DNA of 64,000 nucleotides from Heliopora coerulea. Taxonomy: Eukaryota > Cnidaria > Anthozoa > Scleralcyonacea > Helioporidae. A program made the translations under genes and the position numbers. The notes under the pieces are model-generated. The model was not told the DNA's origin. It ran no database searches and worked only from the letters and a program-made list of their open reading frames with translations. Shown here piece by piece: positions 33,584-44,932 of this stretch (its first letter is position 1; each line of letters starts with the position of its first letter). Where the stretch lies: the NCBI GenBank assembly GCA_030142905.1, contig JASJOG010000337.1:95001-159000 (forward strand). The letters run 5' to 3'.

Positions 33584-35760
33584 GGGCCCATTCACACTAT
33601 AGTCCTGAGATTGATCCAAGGTTGATCTCGGTTTGATAAAATGTTGCATTCACACTGAAGTGAAAGTTATTCCCGGTCTGATTTTAGGGCAATGTTTCCA
33701 CTTAACAGGAAATTTTAGCAAAAGTAAAAAATTATGATAAAATAATTGTATTTAGTATTTTTTGTTAGTAATTTGTTTCAGTATTTTTGAGTTTTGGTTC
33801 TATGCCCAGGCCCCAAGTTAACCAGCTGAGAATATTCAGTGAGAAATTAATATTATATTGTTATTATGTGAAGTACCCTGCCACTGAACATCACAACACT
33901 ACTAACATGTGACGTGTAAATTCATATGTACATGCAAGACCTGCAAAATGCAAATGGAGCTGAAATAAAGCATAGAACTTGTATAAATGTTAATGAAAGT
34001 CAGGTGAATGGCTCTCATCAATCTGACTCTGTTGAATCTGATTACTCTGGGGATGAAACTAGCTCCAGTCAAGTGATGACAATTAAAACATCTGCTGCCA
34101 CAAAAAAAAAAAAAGGAGTACGACCTGAAGTTCCAGAATTCCTGGTTGAGTGACGTTCTATTTCAGGACTGGTTTGAGAAACGAGGAGAATTTGCCTACT
34201 GTAAACTTTGTGACTGTGAACTATCCTGCATGAGGACTGTACTTAAACAGCATAAGGACGTCTGGCAAGTAAAAGAACAAGCTCACTTGCCAATAACTTT
34301 GTTATTAGGATCCCAAGCAAAGGCAGGACGAATGGAAATAAAACTTTGCTCATTCATCGCAGAAAAAAAATCCTATCAATTGCTGAAGATTTATTGCCTC
34401 TGCTTAAGGATCTTTTTCCCTCAGATGAAGCCCTTCATCAAGTTACGTTGGGAAAACAAAAAACCACAAATGTAATCTGACAAGTACTACGGTTTTATTC
34501 AATACAAGAATGTGTGGCCAAGCTAAGGGCAAACAAGTTTTCATTGATCATTGACGAAACAACCAATCAATCAACAACCTTGCAACACTCAGAGTCCACT
34601 TTGATGAAAAGAATTTTAGACTTGAGACTGTCTTGATTGATTTGGTACCTTTGCCAAATGGGGCAGCTACCACCATTTATAATAGCCTAATAGAAACCCT
34701 AAAAGAGAGAGGGATTCCAATGACGAACACTATTGGCTTCTGTACAGATACCTGCAATGTTATGTTTGGAGTTAACCACTCTGTTGCCCAAATGCTGATG
34801 AGAGATTATCCTTGGATTATGGCTGTCAAGTGCCCTTGCCATTTAATTCATCTGTGCAGTTCTCATGCTTCGAAGAAGCTTCCCAAATCTATGGAAGACC
34901 CATCTAGAAATATATTTTCACACTTCAATTTGGGGAGGTTTGTTTCATCTAATCTTCTTTTCTAGAGTGAGATGCCACAACTCTACCAGCTGAAAGCAGA
35001 GGTGGAGAATCTAATCAAGGCTCTGTGTCTTGATTTCACGGACATTTTTAAGACTGACCTTTCCAGAAAGGATAAACAGCTTCCTCTCAGTCAAGTGTAT
35101 CTTGGTATCTTGGCCACAAATACCATGCACACAATCAAAGTGGAATGTGGAGATAAGGATCCTGGTATTCCACTGACTTATTCCCAATGCAGAGAGTTTT
35201 TAATTGAAGCTGTTAAACAAATCAAAGAACGAATTAGTGATTGCCACAAACTACATGTGTTGTCTTGCTTCTCACCAGCTACAGCTTACAATTTGAAGAT
35301 ACCATACTTTAGTGGATTGTACAGGAAAATGCCTTTCCTTTCAGAAGTTGTAGACCAGGAATGGTGAAATCACTCTCTAAATCCAAATTTGAATGAAGAT
35401 CTCACTGCTGAGGTGTACTGGAAAGTGGTAGTTAAATAAAGAGGATTACCAGATGAACTTGTACAGCCAAATTTGGTTGAAGTGGCAAAAGTTCTGCTGT
35501 CCTTGCCCTATTCAAATGCTGCAGTTGAAAGAGTGTTCAGTCAACTAAAGTTGATCAAAATAGATCACAGAGCTGATCTCAAGCAAGAGAGTTTACTTGC
35601 TCTGTTGACAACAAAAATTACTCTTTTCAAAATTGAGGCATCAGAAAAGCTACAAGATGTAAAGCTTGATCTCCACAGGGATATGGTATCAAATGCCGAT
35701 GATGATGTCACCAAGCTTAGGAAAAAGTTTATGAATAACTCACTAATGAATAAATTGTGA
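33584..35760 (+). mobile_element. hAT-type transposon with BED finger
   Basis: A possible 5' terminus GGGCCCATTCACACTAT is at 33584, and the transposase below follows. The matching text GCTAGTGTGAATGGGCC at 56571-56587 shows that such ends are repeated in the genome. A 3' terminus for this copy was not found before the Gypsy element starting near 35899, which may have replaced it. The extent is therefore approximate. Confidence 0.55.
33926..35760 (+). pseudogene. BED-finger hAT transposase, broken
   Basis: In order: an acidic Ser-rich leader (33926-34153), then FQDWFEKRGEFAYCKLCDCE with the BED-type CxxC zinc finger. A frameshifted part follows around the RNase H-like core: DLVPLPNGAATTIYNSLIET, then GFCTDTCNVMFGVNHSVAQM and KCPCHLIHLCSSHASKKLP, the characteristic C/H-rich helix. 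The 131-codon frame 34972-35367 follows. Finally VEVAKVLLSLPYSNAAVERV then FSQLKLIKIDHRADLK is the hAT dimerisation domain, ending at the stop 35758-35760. The family is about 650 residues long and this reading covers most of it. Stops at 34154, 34473 and 35367 and a frameshift near 34560 kill it. Confidence 0.85.
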
Positions 35761-35898
35761 CTTATTATGTGTATGATGTTGGTGTAGTTGACAATATGTT
35801 CACATAATAATGATGTTCTTTATGGATTATGAATTGATACTTATATAATAAGGTTTTATTCCTACATTGTTGGACAAGATTTAACATTTATAAACTTC
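35761..35898. other. Interval between hAT and Gypsy
   Basis: AT-rich sequence with an AATAAGG-type signal near 35850. No feature assigned. Confidence 0.35.
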
Positions 35899-35929
35899 TG
35901 TAGTAACGTGTTCTGTAAAAACAAAGAAA

Positions 35930-36408
35930 TGTTAGATACTGAACACAAGATCTCACAGCCAAGCACGAGTGCAGCAGGAGCAACACAAGCAGCAGTGACC
36001 GTGATAAATCGACAATTAAACATCGCACCATTTCAACTGACATGAGACAGCAACGACACAGTGATTTGCTGGGGCAAATGGAAACGGAATATTGAAAGAC
36101 AATTTCGATTTTTTGGTATTGAAGACCCGCAGTTAAAGAAGGATGGTCTCTTAATATACGGAGGACAAGAAATTGCCGATTTAGAGGACTCCATTCCCGA
36201 CCCGACACTCGAAAGAGAACAAAACATCTACACGCGCCTTATTAACAAGCTCAATCAGCGTTTCCTTCCGAAGAAGAATAAAGATTATGCTCACTTTAAA
36301 CTAGGAAATTTGATGCAAAAGGACAATGAATCAATGGCAATGTACTACACACGAGTGAGAGAAATTGCAAAGAAATGTAGCTATCAAGATGAAAACAATG
36401 CACAATAA
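35930..36408 (+). pseudogene. Gypsy gag
   Basis: Start ATG at 35930; an in-frame TGA follows TSAAGATQAA...PFQLT at about 36043. The frame continues 36046-36408 with WGKWKRNIERQFRFFGI, GLLIYGGQEIADLEDSIPDP and RFLPKKNKDYAHFKLGNL, the capsid-like helical gag common in invertebrate Gypsy elements. After 36408 the nucleocapsid part is frameshifted (36365-36655: KAICHNWTLQQILNKAV). No zinc knuckle could be read. Confidence 0.75.
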
Positions 36409-36795
36409 TATAATCCACATTAAAGCTATATGCCACAATTGGACACTTCAACAAATTCTCAACAAAGCGGTAATAACTGAACAAGCTCAGTTACAAGCCA
36501 AAGAAATGAAGCAAAAGCTCGAGAACTCCGAATGTTACCGAGTTAAATTTCTTAAGAAGAAGAAATTACAAAACCAACCAAAGAAGATCCAAATCCAGAT
36601 CACGAATCCCAAAATCAATGAAATAAACATGAAAATATCAGACTTGAGAAGTTAGAAAAATGCCAATCAAAGTTCAACACAGAAAATCCATATATCCACC
36701 ACGTTGAAAGGTTAGAAGAAAGCGATTCAAGCAACAGTCTGAGTGATGAGAACTTTATCCAACACCTTCGCATTCGACGTGCATCTCGAATACAA

Positions 36796-37758
36796 ATGTG
36801 GAAAATTATAAAATTGTGCACGGTGACAATCAACGATCTACCAACAGCAGTTGAGCCAGACACAAGTTCTGATGCAAACATCATGGATGAAGACCAATTT
36901 TTTAAGCTGCAAAAGATGAGACCAGAAATTCACCTGAAGAAATCCAGAACCAAGTTAAAAGCTCTGCTTCAAGATATCCCAGTAGTTGGAGTGTGTTCTG
37001 TGGTAATCAAGAATCAGAGAAGACAGACACGCACAAGAATCATCGTTATCAAAGGAAAGATGGACTCTTTGCCCTTGATAGGAAGACCAAATTTATCAAA
37101 CCTAGGCATGGTGGTAATTGACAAGACAGGTGGGTTACTAGAAGCAGCTAGTAACGAAAGCATAAAAGTAAAGAAAACATCCACGATTAACAAGCAATTG
37201 AAGCAGATTCTCGAGAGATACCAGGATAGATTTATCAGCATCGGAAAGGCAAGAAGAGAAGGGAAAGACATTGAAACACACCTTCAGATCAAAGAAAATG
37301 CAACACCAATAGCTCAGAAACCAAGACGTGTACCATACCATCTACTAAAGCCTTTGGAAGAGCGCATAAATGAGTTTATTGAGAGCGACATAATAGAGAA
37401 AGTTCCTGAACACGACCTGATCAATTGGTGTTTCCCACTAGTGGTACAACCAAAACCAAAGAACCCAAGGGACATTCGAGTGAGCCTCGACTTACGACTT
37501 CTCAACCAATCAATGTCACACACCAGACAAGTGCAAGCACCTATCACCAAAGATTTTGTCAATGAATTCAAGGACTGCACAGTCTTCAGTAAGATTGACC
37601 TTAACCATGGCTACCATCAATTCGCCTTAGATGAAGAATCCAGAAAAATCATGACTTTCTCGACACCATGGGGGAATTATCGTTATAAGAGACTTGCATT
37701 CGGAGGAATAAATAGCCAAAATCATTTCAGGGATACCGTGCGTTCTCAACAACTGTGA
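36796..37758 (+). pseudogene. Gypsy protease and RT first half
   Basis: A 320-codon open frame. It starts in a decayed protease: DTSSDANIMDEDQF stands where the family has a DTG/DTS-A-type active site; a DTSSD motif is visible. The protease-RT linker (LIGRPNLSNLGMVVID) and RT follow: KPRRVPYHLLKPLEERINEF, WCFPLVVQPKPKNPRDIRVS then LDLRLLN, and the palm Asp in FSKIDLNHGYHQF. Near 37710 a short deletion after RLAFGGIN removes about nine residues and shifts frame, ending this frame at 37758. Confidence 0.85.
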
Positions 37759-38755
37759 TGACATCATGGTAGGTAGCAAAAATTGGGAAGATCACGACCA
37801 AAACCTGGAAACGTTATTCCTATGACTCAAAGACCACAATATTACATTGAGGAAAGAGAAATGCGAATTTGGACAGACATCCATTGAGTTCCATGGTCAT
37901 CTCTTCACTAACACAGGTTTACTACCAAGTCCTAGCAAGATCAGAGCTATCCAAGAGATGGAAAGGCCAAAAAGCAAAGAAGTTGTATCTTTCATCCAAA
38001 TGATGGTGTATTTATCTCGATACATCGAGAACTTCTCCAGCAGATGTGAACCACTACGACGAGTAACAAAGCTAGGACAGCCATTTCAGTGGAACCAAGA
38101 ACAACAAGCAGTATTTGACAACCTACGAAATGCCATTACATGGGCACCTGTACTTGTACCGTACCATCCTGAAAGAGAAACACTGGTTATTTGTGACGCA
38201 AGCCCGACCGGTCTTGGAGGAGGACTTTTCCAAAAGACATCACACGGATACCAACCCATCCATTATGTTAGTCGGACACTAACAGAAACTGAGCGTCACT
38301 ACTCCCAGATTGAACACGAAGCCTTGGCCTTTGAGTTCTCAACATCAAGATTAAACATGTACCTGATCGGTTGCAAGCAATTTCGCATAGCCACAGATCA
38401 CAAACCTCTACTGCCACTCTTCAATAATCCAAACACCAAACTACCTCCCAGAATCGAACGAATGAGGATGAAGATACAGAATATGGATTTTACCTTGATC
38501 CATATACCCGGAAAATCAAACATGACGGACTATCTATCATGTCATCCACTACCATTCACTGAAGAGAATCACATCAAACAGCTCGTGAAAGCAGGTCATC
38601 GCTTCAGACCATGCCATTGTGCTAGACAAGATACGAGAGGAGACCAGGAAAGACAAGGAACTTATCGAACTTGCAAAAACTATTCAGACAGGAGATTGGC
38701 AGAGAATAGAAGTGGATCTACAACAGTACTACAACATCAGAGCAGAGATCTATGA
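37720..38755 (+). pseudogene. Gypsy RT second half and RNase H
   Basis: After the deletion the reading continues with NCDDIMVGSKNWEDHDQN, so the catalytic DD pair survives, and a stop follows near 37825. Frame 37847-38755 (302 codons) carries LRKEKCEFGQTSIEFHGHLF (RT thumb), the RNase H start ICDASPTGLGG, then YSQIEHEALAFEF and FRIATDHKPLLPLF, the three acidic RNase H positions. IERMRMKIQNMDFTLIHIPG and the NMTDYLSCHP end follow. A frameshift near 38610 switches to unrelated text, and the frame stops at 38753-38755. Confidence 0.88.
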
Positions 38756-38773
38756 AGCCGACAGAATACTACT

Positions 38774-39977
38774 TTGAGGAGACAAAATAATACTTCCCAC
38801 TTCACTACAAAAGAGAATCATTGCCATTGCACACAAGTACGGACACTGGGTGTTAGCAAAACAAAAGAAATGATTCGAAACAAATATTGGTTTCCTTCAA
38901 TGAATATCCAAATCCAGAACATTGTTCAATCCTGCTTTAACTGTCAAGTAGCGACCAACACACCACATACCAAGCCAGCAAAGATGACAAAGCTATCGCA
39001 GAAACTGTAGGAAACCGTTGAACTTGACTTTTGCAGACCGTTCCCAAATGGAGAATATGCTATGGTATTAACCAATCAATTTTCAAGATATCCTGAAGTT
39101 GAATTTACCAGATCCATCACGATAGCACCGATCCGAGAGAGGTTTAAAAAAATATTTGCCACTCACGGAGTTACAAACATAGTACAGACAGACAATGGTC
39201 CACCTTTCAATTCGCAAGAATTTACTCACTTCACTGCAGAGGTTGGATTCAAACACAAACCAGTTATGCCATGCCACCCGAAAACACAAGGACAGATTGA
39301 GAGTTTTAACAAACTGGTTAACAAGATTGCTGTGATTGCTAAACAAGAGCACAGTAACATCTGCTAAGCAACATACGACATGCAGCAAGCTTATGGAAGT
39401 ACACCACATCCTGGAACAAAGACCACACCGTATGAGCTACTAATGAATCGGAGAGTAAGAACAAAGCTAGACCACTACCCTGTGGAGACATCAGCAAAAG
39501 AAACCACAGTAAGACAGCAAGACGAGAAATACAAGGAAAGAGCCAAGAAGGAACATGACAGACGACACCGAGTGAAGAAATACCAACTGAAACCAGGTGA
39601 CGCAGTTATCATCAAGCAAGAGAAGAGGGAGAAAGGACAAACACCATATGAACTGAGTGTCTATATTGTGACCACAATCAAAGGATCGATGGTAACCGCA
39701 AGAGTTAAAGACGAGAAAACCAAGTGTAGAGATATATCATGATTTAAACTATTAAAAACTCTAAAACATCCGACAACAGATGACCAGCCAGTTCCACCTA
39801 TTGTGACCATACCACCAACGACAGAAAGCAAAAGCATGGAGCAGCAAGCACTTCCTAGTGAAGACCAAAGTCCACCAGAGGATGGACAGCAAGGAAGACA
39901 ACCACAAGAACCTCGCAGATCACAACAGAAGAAAGTATCAATATTTGACAAACACTTGAAAGACTATTTCAGATAGA
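38774..39977 (+). pseudogene. Gypsy integrase
   Basis: From 38810: HKYGH then TKEMIRNKYWFPSMN and SCFNCQVAT form the HHCC zinc binder. The catalytic core has the first Asp in VELDFCRPFP (after a stop at 39007-39009), the second in VQTDNGPPFNSQEF and the Glu in GQIESFNKLVN, so all three are present. After a stop at 39364-39366, frame 39380-39742 gives the C-terminal GTKTTPYELLMNRRVR and KKYQLKPGDAVII (GPY/F-like beta barrel). A Pro/Gln-rich tail runs to about 39977. It would insert the cDNA; three stops prevent a full product. Confidence 0.88.
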
Positions 39978-40141
39978 TCAAAAAAAAAAAAATACTTTTG
40001 AACTTATTAGATATTAGAATTACGACATCTAAGAAACTGAAAAGTCAACTTAGTTCAAATTAGTTAATAGCTGTTAATTCCATATGAAAAAAAGAATAAC
40101 TTTTCCATTAGAGGATACCTACTATCTGGTAAGGGAGGAGA

Positions 40142-40250
40142 TGTAGTAACATGATACAGTAATAATGACTAACTTAATTAACTTAATAGATAACCAGACT
40201 AATTAATTAATATTTGAAGTTCAAGTGAAATAAAATACAATTGTAGTCAA
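40142..40250 (+). repeat. Likely start of Gypsy 3' LTR
   Basis: Begins TGTAGTAACATGATACAG immediately after the purine tract GGGAGGAGA. The end of the LTR could not be fixed because the 5' partner is too short for comparison; the given end is arbitrary. Confidence 0.45.
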
Positions 40251-40613
40251 TAGACGGGTGTGTGAGCACGTTATTGGGATAGTACACAACAACTTCTAGA
40301 TCTAATATTTAGCCAAGTATGAATATATTAAGGTGACTAACTATTAACTGAACTGTACTGGAAAAATAAAAATCAGAAAATTTGACGAAATGTTATTATG
40401 GCTATACATAATCATAGGGCCTAAGCCTAGCAGCAATACCTTCCCAGGATGCAATTCTAGCTGTGTTTAATAACTTCAAACTACCGGAGTTAGCCTAGAC
40501 ACAGCAATACCGCAAAAATTGCCTTCTATTAATTAAGAAAGTTAAAGGAAATTTGAATATTGCATTGTAGAAACACTGTTTTAGGGTACTTGCCTGCTTG
40601 AGGGTAAACAAAA
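40251..40613. other. No gene recognised
   Basis: Rest of the possible LTR and flanking sequence. No motif found. Confidence 0.35.
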
Positions 40614-42149
40614 TGGCAGACACAAATCAGCTGATAAGTAATGTTATAGCTGTTGTTCAATACAAGCACTTATAACGATTAAATTAATTGAGAAGAAGAA
40701 AAGGAAATGCCCTGTTAGTGTGGTCAAACCAGAGACCAGTACGAAGAATAAGAGTTCGCAAGTTCTTGTTATTAGTTTTGAAGAGTTACGTCACCAGGAC
40801 ATAAAAGCGATTTTGGGAGAACACCATTTCCAAATAGAACACAAATGACAGCAACAGACTCTGGATTGCAAATTTTAGATTGTCGAAAGCTACATTCAAG
40901 TTTGCTCACAGTTTACTAAATGCCAGGCTTTTCAAAAAATATATGGTACTACAGAAATACATTTCTGTACAAAAGGGAGTTGCAATATGCCTTTGGCATT
41001 TATCAACTGGTGAATATTTCAGGTCACTTGCACAGAGGTTTGATGTCGGAAAGAGTACACCATGTAGCATTGTCGATGACATATGTCAGAGTATTGTTGA
41101 CATTCTTTCACCATTGTACATTAAGTGGCCCTCTGGAGAACGACTTCTTGATATTCTTGATGGCTTTTCATCAACATGGAAATTTCCTCAATGTGCCAGT
41201 GCTATAGATGGGACCCATATACCTATTGTTGCAGCAACTGAATATTCATCTCACTACTATAACAGAAAAGCTTATATTCGATTGTGATGCAAGCTACTGT
41301 TGATCATGCTTACAGGTGATAAAAAAACGATATGAGTGCTTGTCCAGGCAATTGCTTGGTTGCAAAATGTCCTCTTAGTGAAGTCCTATTTTTTGGTAGG
41401 TTCACTGATATCTACATCAGTTGGGCTGGCAGGGTTCACAATGCAAGAGTACTACAGAATTAAACATTGTATTTAAAAGGTCAACAAGAAGAGCTCTTTC
41501 CTGATGTACAGTAAATATTTTTTTTTCAGTTTTTAATTACAACTCAGTCATTGCAGTATACAATACTTGTAGTTCAGTAGAGGCTCTGTACATGCACCGA
41601 CATTCCAACCCTCCTGGTTTTTGCCGTTCTGATTGCTCCTGCAATTTCTGTTGTTGTGTTTCCAGACTCCTCAAAGTGACATGGGTAGTAACATATTTCA
41701 GAATTAAAATAATTTTTTAACTTAGTAAAAATTAATATTTTGTACAGATAACCAAAGAAGTATGTGGTGTTGATGTTCCAGTAATGTTGATCGGTGACCC
41801 TGCTTATCCATTGTTACCTTGGCTTATGAAGAGATTTTCAGATGATGGCAATTTGACTGAAAGAGAAATTTGCTTTATCACATTTGGCTGATTGAAAGGG
41901 AGATTCAAATGTTTGCTCGGAAGAAGCGAGACATCGAAATACTTACCAACAAAGATTGCAGCCTGTTGTGTACTCCACAACCTATGCGAACTAAGGAATT
42001 ATGCATTTGAGGATGAGTGGATGAGTGAGGTAGAAGAAACTGTACGTGGTGACATACAGAAATGCAAATTAGCATTATCACTTCCAGTTATTCAAATGCA
42101 GTATATAGCTATATACAGACATTATTGGAAGAGGAAACACCCACTCTAA
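40614..42149 (+). pseudogene. HARBI1-like transposase with one intron
   Basis: PIF/Harbinger DDE transposase. A possible start is ATGGCAGACACA at 40614. The N-terminal basic segment (NQRPVRRIRVRKF) has stops. Frame 40880-41287 is clean: VQKGVAICLWHLSTGEYFRS, then QRFDVGKSTPCSIVDDICQS and AIDGTHIPI with the first catalytic Asp. Then FTDIYISWAGRVHNARV, an intron at 41506-41747, EVCGVDVPVMLIGDPAYPLL (second Asp) and LKGRFKCLLG. The VVENAFG block with the catalytic Glu has been lost by a small deletion around 41880-41895. The C-terminal AACCVLHNLCELRN is intact to 42149. Confidence 0.85.
41506..41747 (+). other. Probable intron in Harbinger transposase
   Basis: 242 bp starting GTACAGTAAAT and ending TTTTGTACAG. 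Its removal joins EELFPD to ITKEVCGVDVP in phase, which matches the expected protein. Confidence 0.7.
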
Positions 42150-42539
42150 TAGTCTGTAAATATCATGGAGTTCAATCTTGTACCCAGGGTCTTCCCTCCC
42201 TGAGCAAAGACCCTGGGAGATCGAAAGAACTCAAAATATTCTAAATGCCCTAATAGCTTCTTCCATTATTCAAATCTTTCCTTGTCTTTCATTGTTAAGG
42301 CTCATATCTGATAAACAAGTATTGAAATGTATCTCCCATATTTTAGGAGATACATGACCAGCATTTACCATGGTCTTCCTTCTGGAAGTGAGGACCCTGA
42401 GGACAAAGTTGCATGGGATTAAGAATATGCCATAGCCAGATATTGTGTATCATGCATACTATTCAACGTCTTGTTGGCACACAACATAGAACATTACATA
42501 TTATTAAAGTAAATCTGATAATGCTTCCTTGTTAATTAT
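42150..42539. other. No gene recognised
   Basis: Tail of the Harbinger region and unassigned sequence. A phrase ACCCAGGGTCTTCCCTCCCTGAGCAAAGACCCTGGG at 42182-42217 can fold into a hairpin (CCCAGGGTCTT with AGACCCTGGG). Confidence 0.45.
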
Positions 42540-43062
42540 TGGCAGTCACAATTGGTGATATGTTTTATCAACAGAATGCCCTGAAAAACCCATGTCAGTC
42601 ATTGGTGTGGTGCCGTAATTAAGTGCACTTGGCCCTGCATATATACCAGCAAAAGGACTTGAAGCAGCTGTTGATTGAACTGCATTAATTAGAGCTCTCA
42701 TGATTTCATAATGCATTTTTCTTTCTCATAAATTTTATGTGGGCCTCGTCAGATTTCTTTTGGAAATCCATAAAAGAAGTAATTGGCTCTCCAATCTGCT
42801 GTGCTCCTGACATTTTTTTTTCGAACTGCTATTGGAATTTTCAGACACAGGGGTTTCCACTTTAGATGTATTGCTCTGTTCACCTTTGTCATCTGTAATC
42901 TCCTCACCCACTGTGCAAAGCATGATGCAAGGGTACTAATCTTGACGTGCATGGAGTCCTTTTACATGTGGTGACTAGGGAGAAAAATTTTCGCTTTGTG
43001 TATCCATGTTTATATATATATACATACATACATACATGGATTCTGGGCACTCGAGAAAGCCA
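42540..43062 (-). mobile_element. Repeat family X, copy B, segment 1
   Basis: Minus-strand reading gives VKISTLASCFAQWV at 42949-42900. Another frame gives EEITDDKGEQSNTSKVETPV, then IGEPITSFMDFQKKSDEAHI, KKMHYEIMRALINAV and TPMTDMGFSG, a helical C-terminal-looking domain. The flank GAAAAATTTTCGCT, an ATAC microsatellite and GGATTCTGGGCACTCGAG match copy A at 30150-30250 in order. The function is unknown. The helical tail resembles C-termini of SANT/Myb partner proteins of Harbinger elements, but that is a weak likeness. Confidence 0.6.
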
Positions 43063-43157
43063 TGTAATATGCTTTTATTTATTATATCCTCTGTATCTAT
43101 GCTTCTTATCTAGAGGCCTTGTTTTCATGACATGTGATCACATGTCACATTATTACA
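43063..43157 (-). repeat. Short Gypsy 3' LTR
   Basis: 95 bp, downstream LTR relative to the minus-strand coding direction, next to the polypurine tract. Confidence 0.85.
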
Positions 43158-43308
43158 TCCCTCCTTTACTTTTTAAATAAGTTCCTCTTATTTACACATT
43201 TATATAGGTATATTTATTGAACTTAATATCAAATTAACGTTTGCTTTGATTGAACCTAAAGTTAAGGTTCAAATATTGGAGTCTAAAGTTTGCATACTCA
43301 ATATGTAT

Positions 43309-43680
43309 TTACACATAAATGTTCTGGCCATGTCTTCGTGCTCGTCTTCGATCCCTTTGGCGGTATCTTCTCTCTGGTAATGGTTCATTTTCATTAAAAT
43401 CGTTTATTTCTTTCATTGGATCGTCACATAAATAATCCTCCTCATAATCTTCATCTGTTGCCTCTTCTTTTTGTGGTGGTACTTTCTTATGAAACAAAAT
43501 GTTTCAAGTGATGAAGTGTCCTGGCTGAGTGGCGGTGATTATTGTTCCTTTTACATGAGTCACACAATAAGGTTTTGTATCAAATGTCAAAGAAAATTTG
43601 TTCTTTCTTTGACGCACTAACAGGGCCGCTGAGAGGGGGGGCCAAGGGGGCAACTTGCCCCAAAGTCATGAATCCTTAGG
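43309..43680 (-). pseudogene. Gypsy polyprotein C-terminal tail next to a deletion
   Basis: Frame 43497-43309 reads PPQKEEATDEDYEEDYLCDD and PERRYRQRDRRRARRHG, the acidic-then-arginine tail typical for the end of Gypsy polyproteins. Between it and the RNase H (ending about 43680) there is no integrase core, so roughly a kilobase is missing. The junction carries a G-rich phrase GAGGGGGGGCCAAGGGGGCA (43633-43652), possibly filler or another transposon end. Confidence 0.7.
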
Positions 43681-44137
43681 TTCCAGTGTTCGATATGGAC
43701 AGCTGGTTTTGACTTTGGGTTACCCAAAACCATTTCAATCGGCTTGCAGTCTGTGTACAGCGTGAATTTTCCCCCATATAAATAAATGTGTAGTCATTCC
43801 ATAGCCCACACTTTTGCAAGCACTTACCATTCAGTTTGCAAGTATTTTCTTTCAACTTCAGTGAGGGATCTACTGATATAAGCAACAAGCGTTGATTGTT
43901 GTTTCCGGGAGTCACTTGAGACAATATTGCTGACACTCCCCACGATGATGCGTCTGTTATTAACTCCATTTGTTTTGATGGATCGTAGTAAGCCATGACT
44001 TTGTTGCTTGTCAAAGTGTGCTTGATGTTGTCAAAAGTGCTTTGCTGTTGTTTTGTCCAATGGAAGTAGGCGTTTTTCTTGGTTAATTTTTGCTGGGTTT
44101 GCTGAGGTCGCTGAAATTTGGTATGAATTTCGCACAA
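43676..44137 (-). pseudogene. Gypsy RNase H
   Basis: Reads from 44100 leftward: KKNAYFHWTKQQQSTFDNIK, VMAYYDPSKQMELITDASSW (first RNase H Asp) and GVSAILSQ. In a neighbouring frame TDCKPIEMVLGNPKSKP and HIEHW follow, the last RNase H motif. A frameshift lies between the two near 43790. It ends abruptly at the deletion point near 43660. Confidence 0.85.
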
Positions 44138-44868
44138 TATGTAACCATGCCTAGAAAACTATGGATGCCTTTCACTGAGTGTGGTAAGGCAGCATTCTTC
44201 ACAAAGTCAACTTTTGCAGGATCAGCTGAGATACCTTCACTGGAAAAGATTATGCCGAAAAATCTGAGTTTGTTTTCATTAAACTGGCATTTTTCTTTGT
44301 TTAACATAAGACTGATTTTAGTAAAATGTTGACTCATGGTATGAAGGGCATTATCATGATCTTCCTGGGATTTTCCATACACGATGACATCAATAACACC
44401 AGGGATGTCATGAACTTGATTATAAATCACGTTCTGGAATAATTTGCTAGCTGAGTTTGTGCCAAAATTTAGTCGCATGTATCTGTGTAGCCCTTTGTGC
44501 ATAACAAATGTCATAATATATCAATTCTCTTTCGCTAAAGATAGCTGATGATATCCAGAATGTAAACCCAGCTCAGAAAAGACTTTAGCACCGTTCATTT
44601 CATGAATGAGATTGTCTATGGTTGGGCTTGGATGACATTCTCTTTGAATTGCTCTGTTTGGCATTCTCATATCCACACACAAGCGAATGCTTCCATCATT
44701 TTTGGGAATGATGATGAGAGGTGAAATCCATGGTGTCGGTCCATCAACTTTCTCAATTATCCCTTCATTTTCCAGACGTTTGAGAGCTGCTGACACTTTT
44801 TTATGCAAATGGGGCAGAATTTGCCTTGCAGGCTGAGCAACAGGGGGAACTACTTTGTTAATGAGCAT
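44083..44868 (-). pseudogene. Gypsy reverse transcriptase
   Basis: Two blocks. 44868-44521: PVAQPARQILPHLHKKVSAA, then GIIEKVDGPTPWISPLIIIP, SIRLCVDMRMPNRAIQ and KVFSELGLHSGYHQL, where the palm Asp (family FSKLDL) is now Gly in ELGL. 44514-44083: GLHRYMRLNFGTNSASKLFQ, then PGVIDVIVYGKSQEDHDNAL, where the catalytic DD pair reads DV, and KCQFNENKLRFFG. Both catalytic boxes are therefore mutated and the enzyme is dead. Confidence 0.88.
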
Positions 44869-44932
44869 TTTTACTTCTAAATTCTTTAGTCTTCCAATGC
44901 CATTAAATAGAGCTGGAAATTTTTTATGTATC

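Larger units (their letters stand above)
35899..40250 (+). mobile_element. Ty3/Gypsy retrotransposon (plus strand)
   Basis: Gag, protease, RT, RNase H, integrase order on the plus strand identifies Ty3/Gypsy. TGTAGTAAC occurs at 35899 just before gag and again at 40142 right after a purine-rich GGGAGGAGA tract. The second is the expected start of the 3' LTR, and the first suggests a drastically shortened 5' LTR. The right boundary is uncertain. Stops and at least two frameshifts are present, but long frames survive. Confidence 0.85.

Noticed and set aside
36615..39409. Minus-strand frames over the plus-strand Gypsy, e.g. 39083-39409
   Set aside because: Antisense shadows of integrase and RT; no motif.
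42182..42217. Inverted repeat CCCAGGGTCTT...AGACCCTGGG as a terminator or regulatory hairpin
   Set aside because: Single short palindrome in decayed transposon sequence; in a eukaryotic setting there is no reason to call a terminator.
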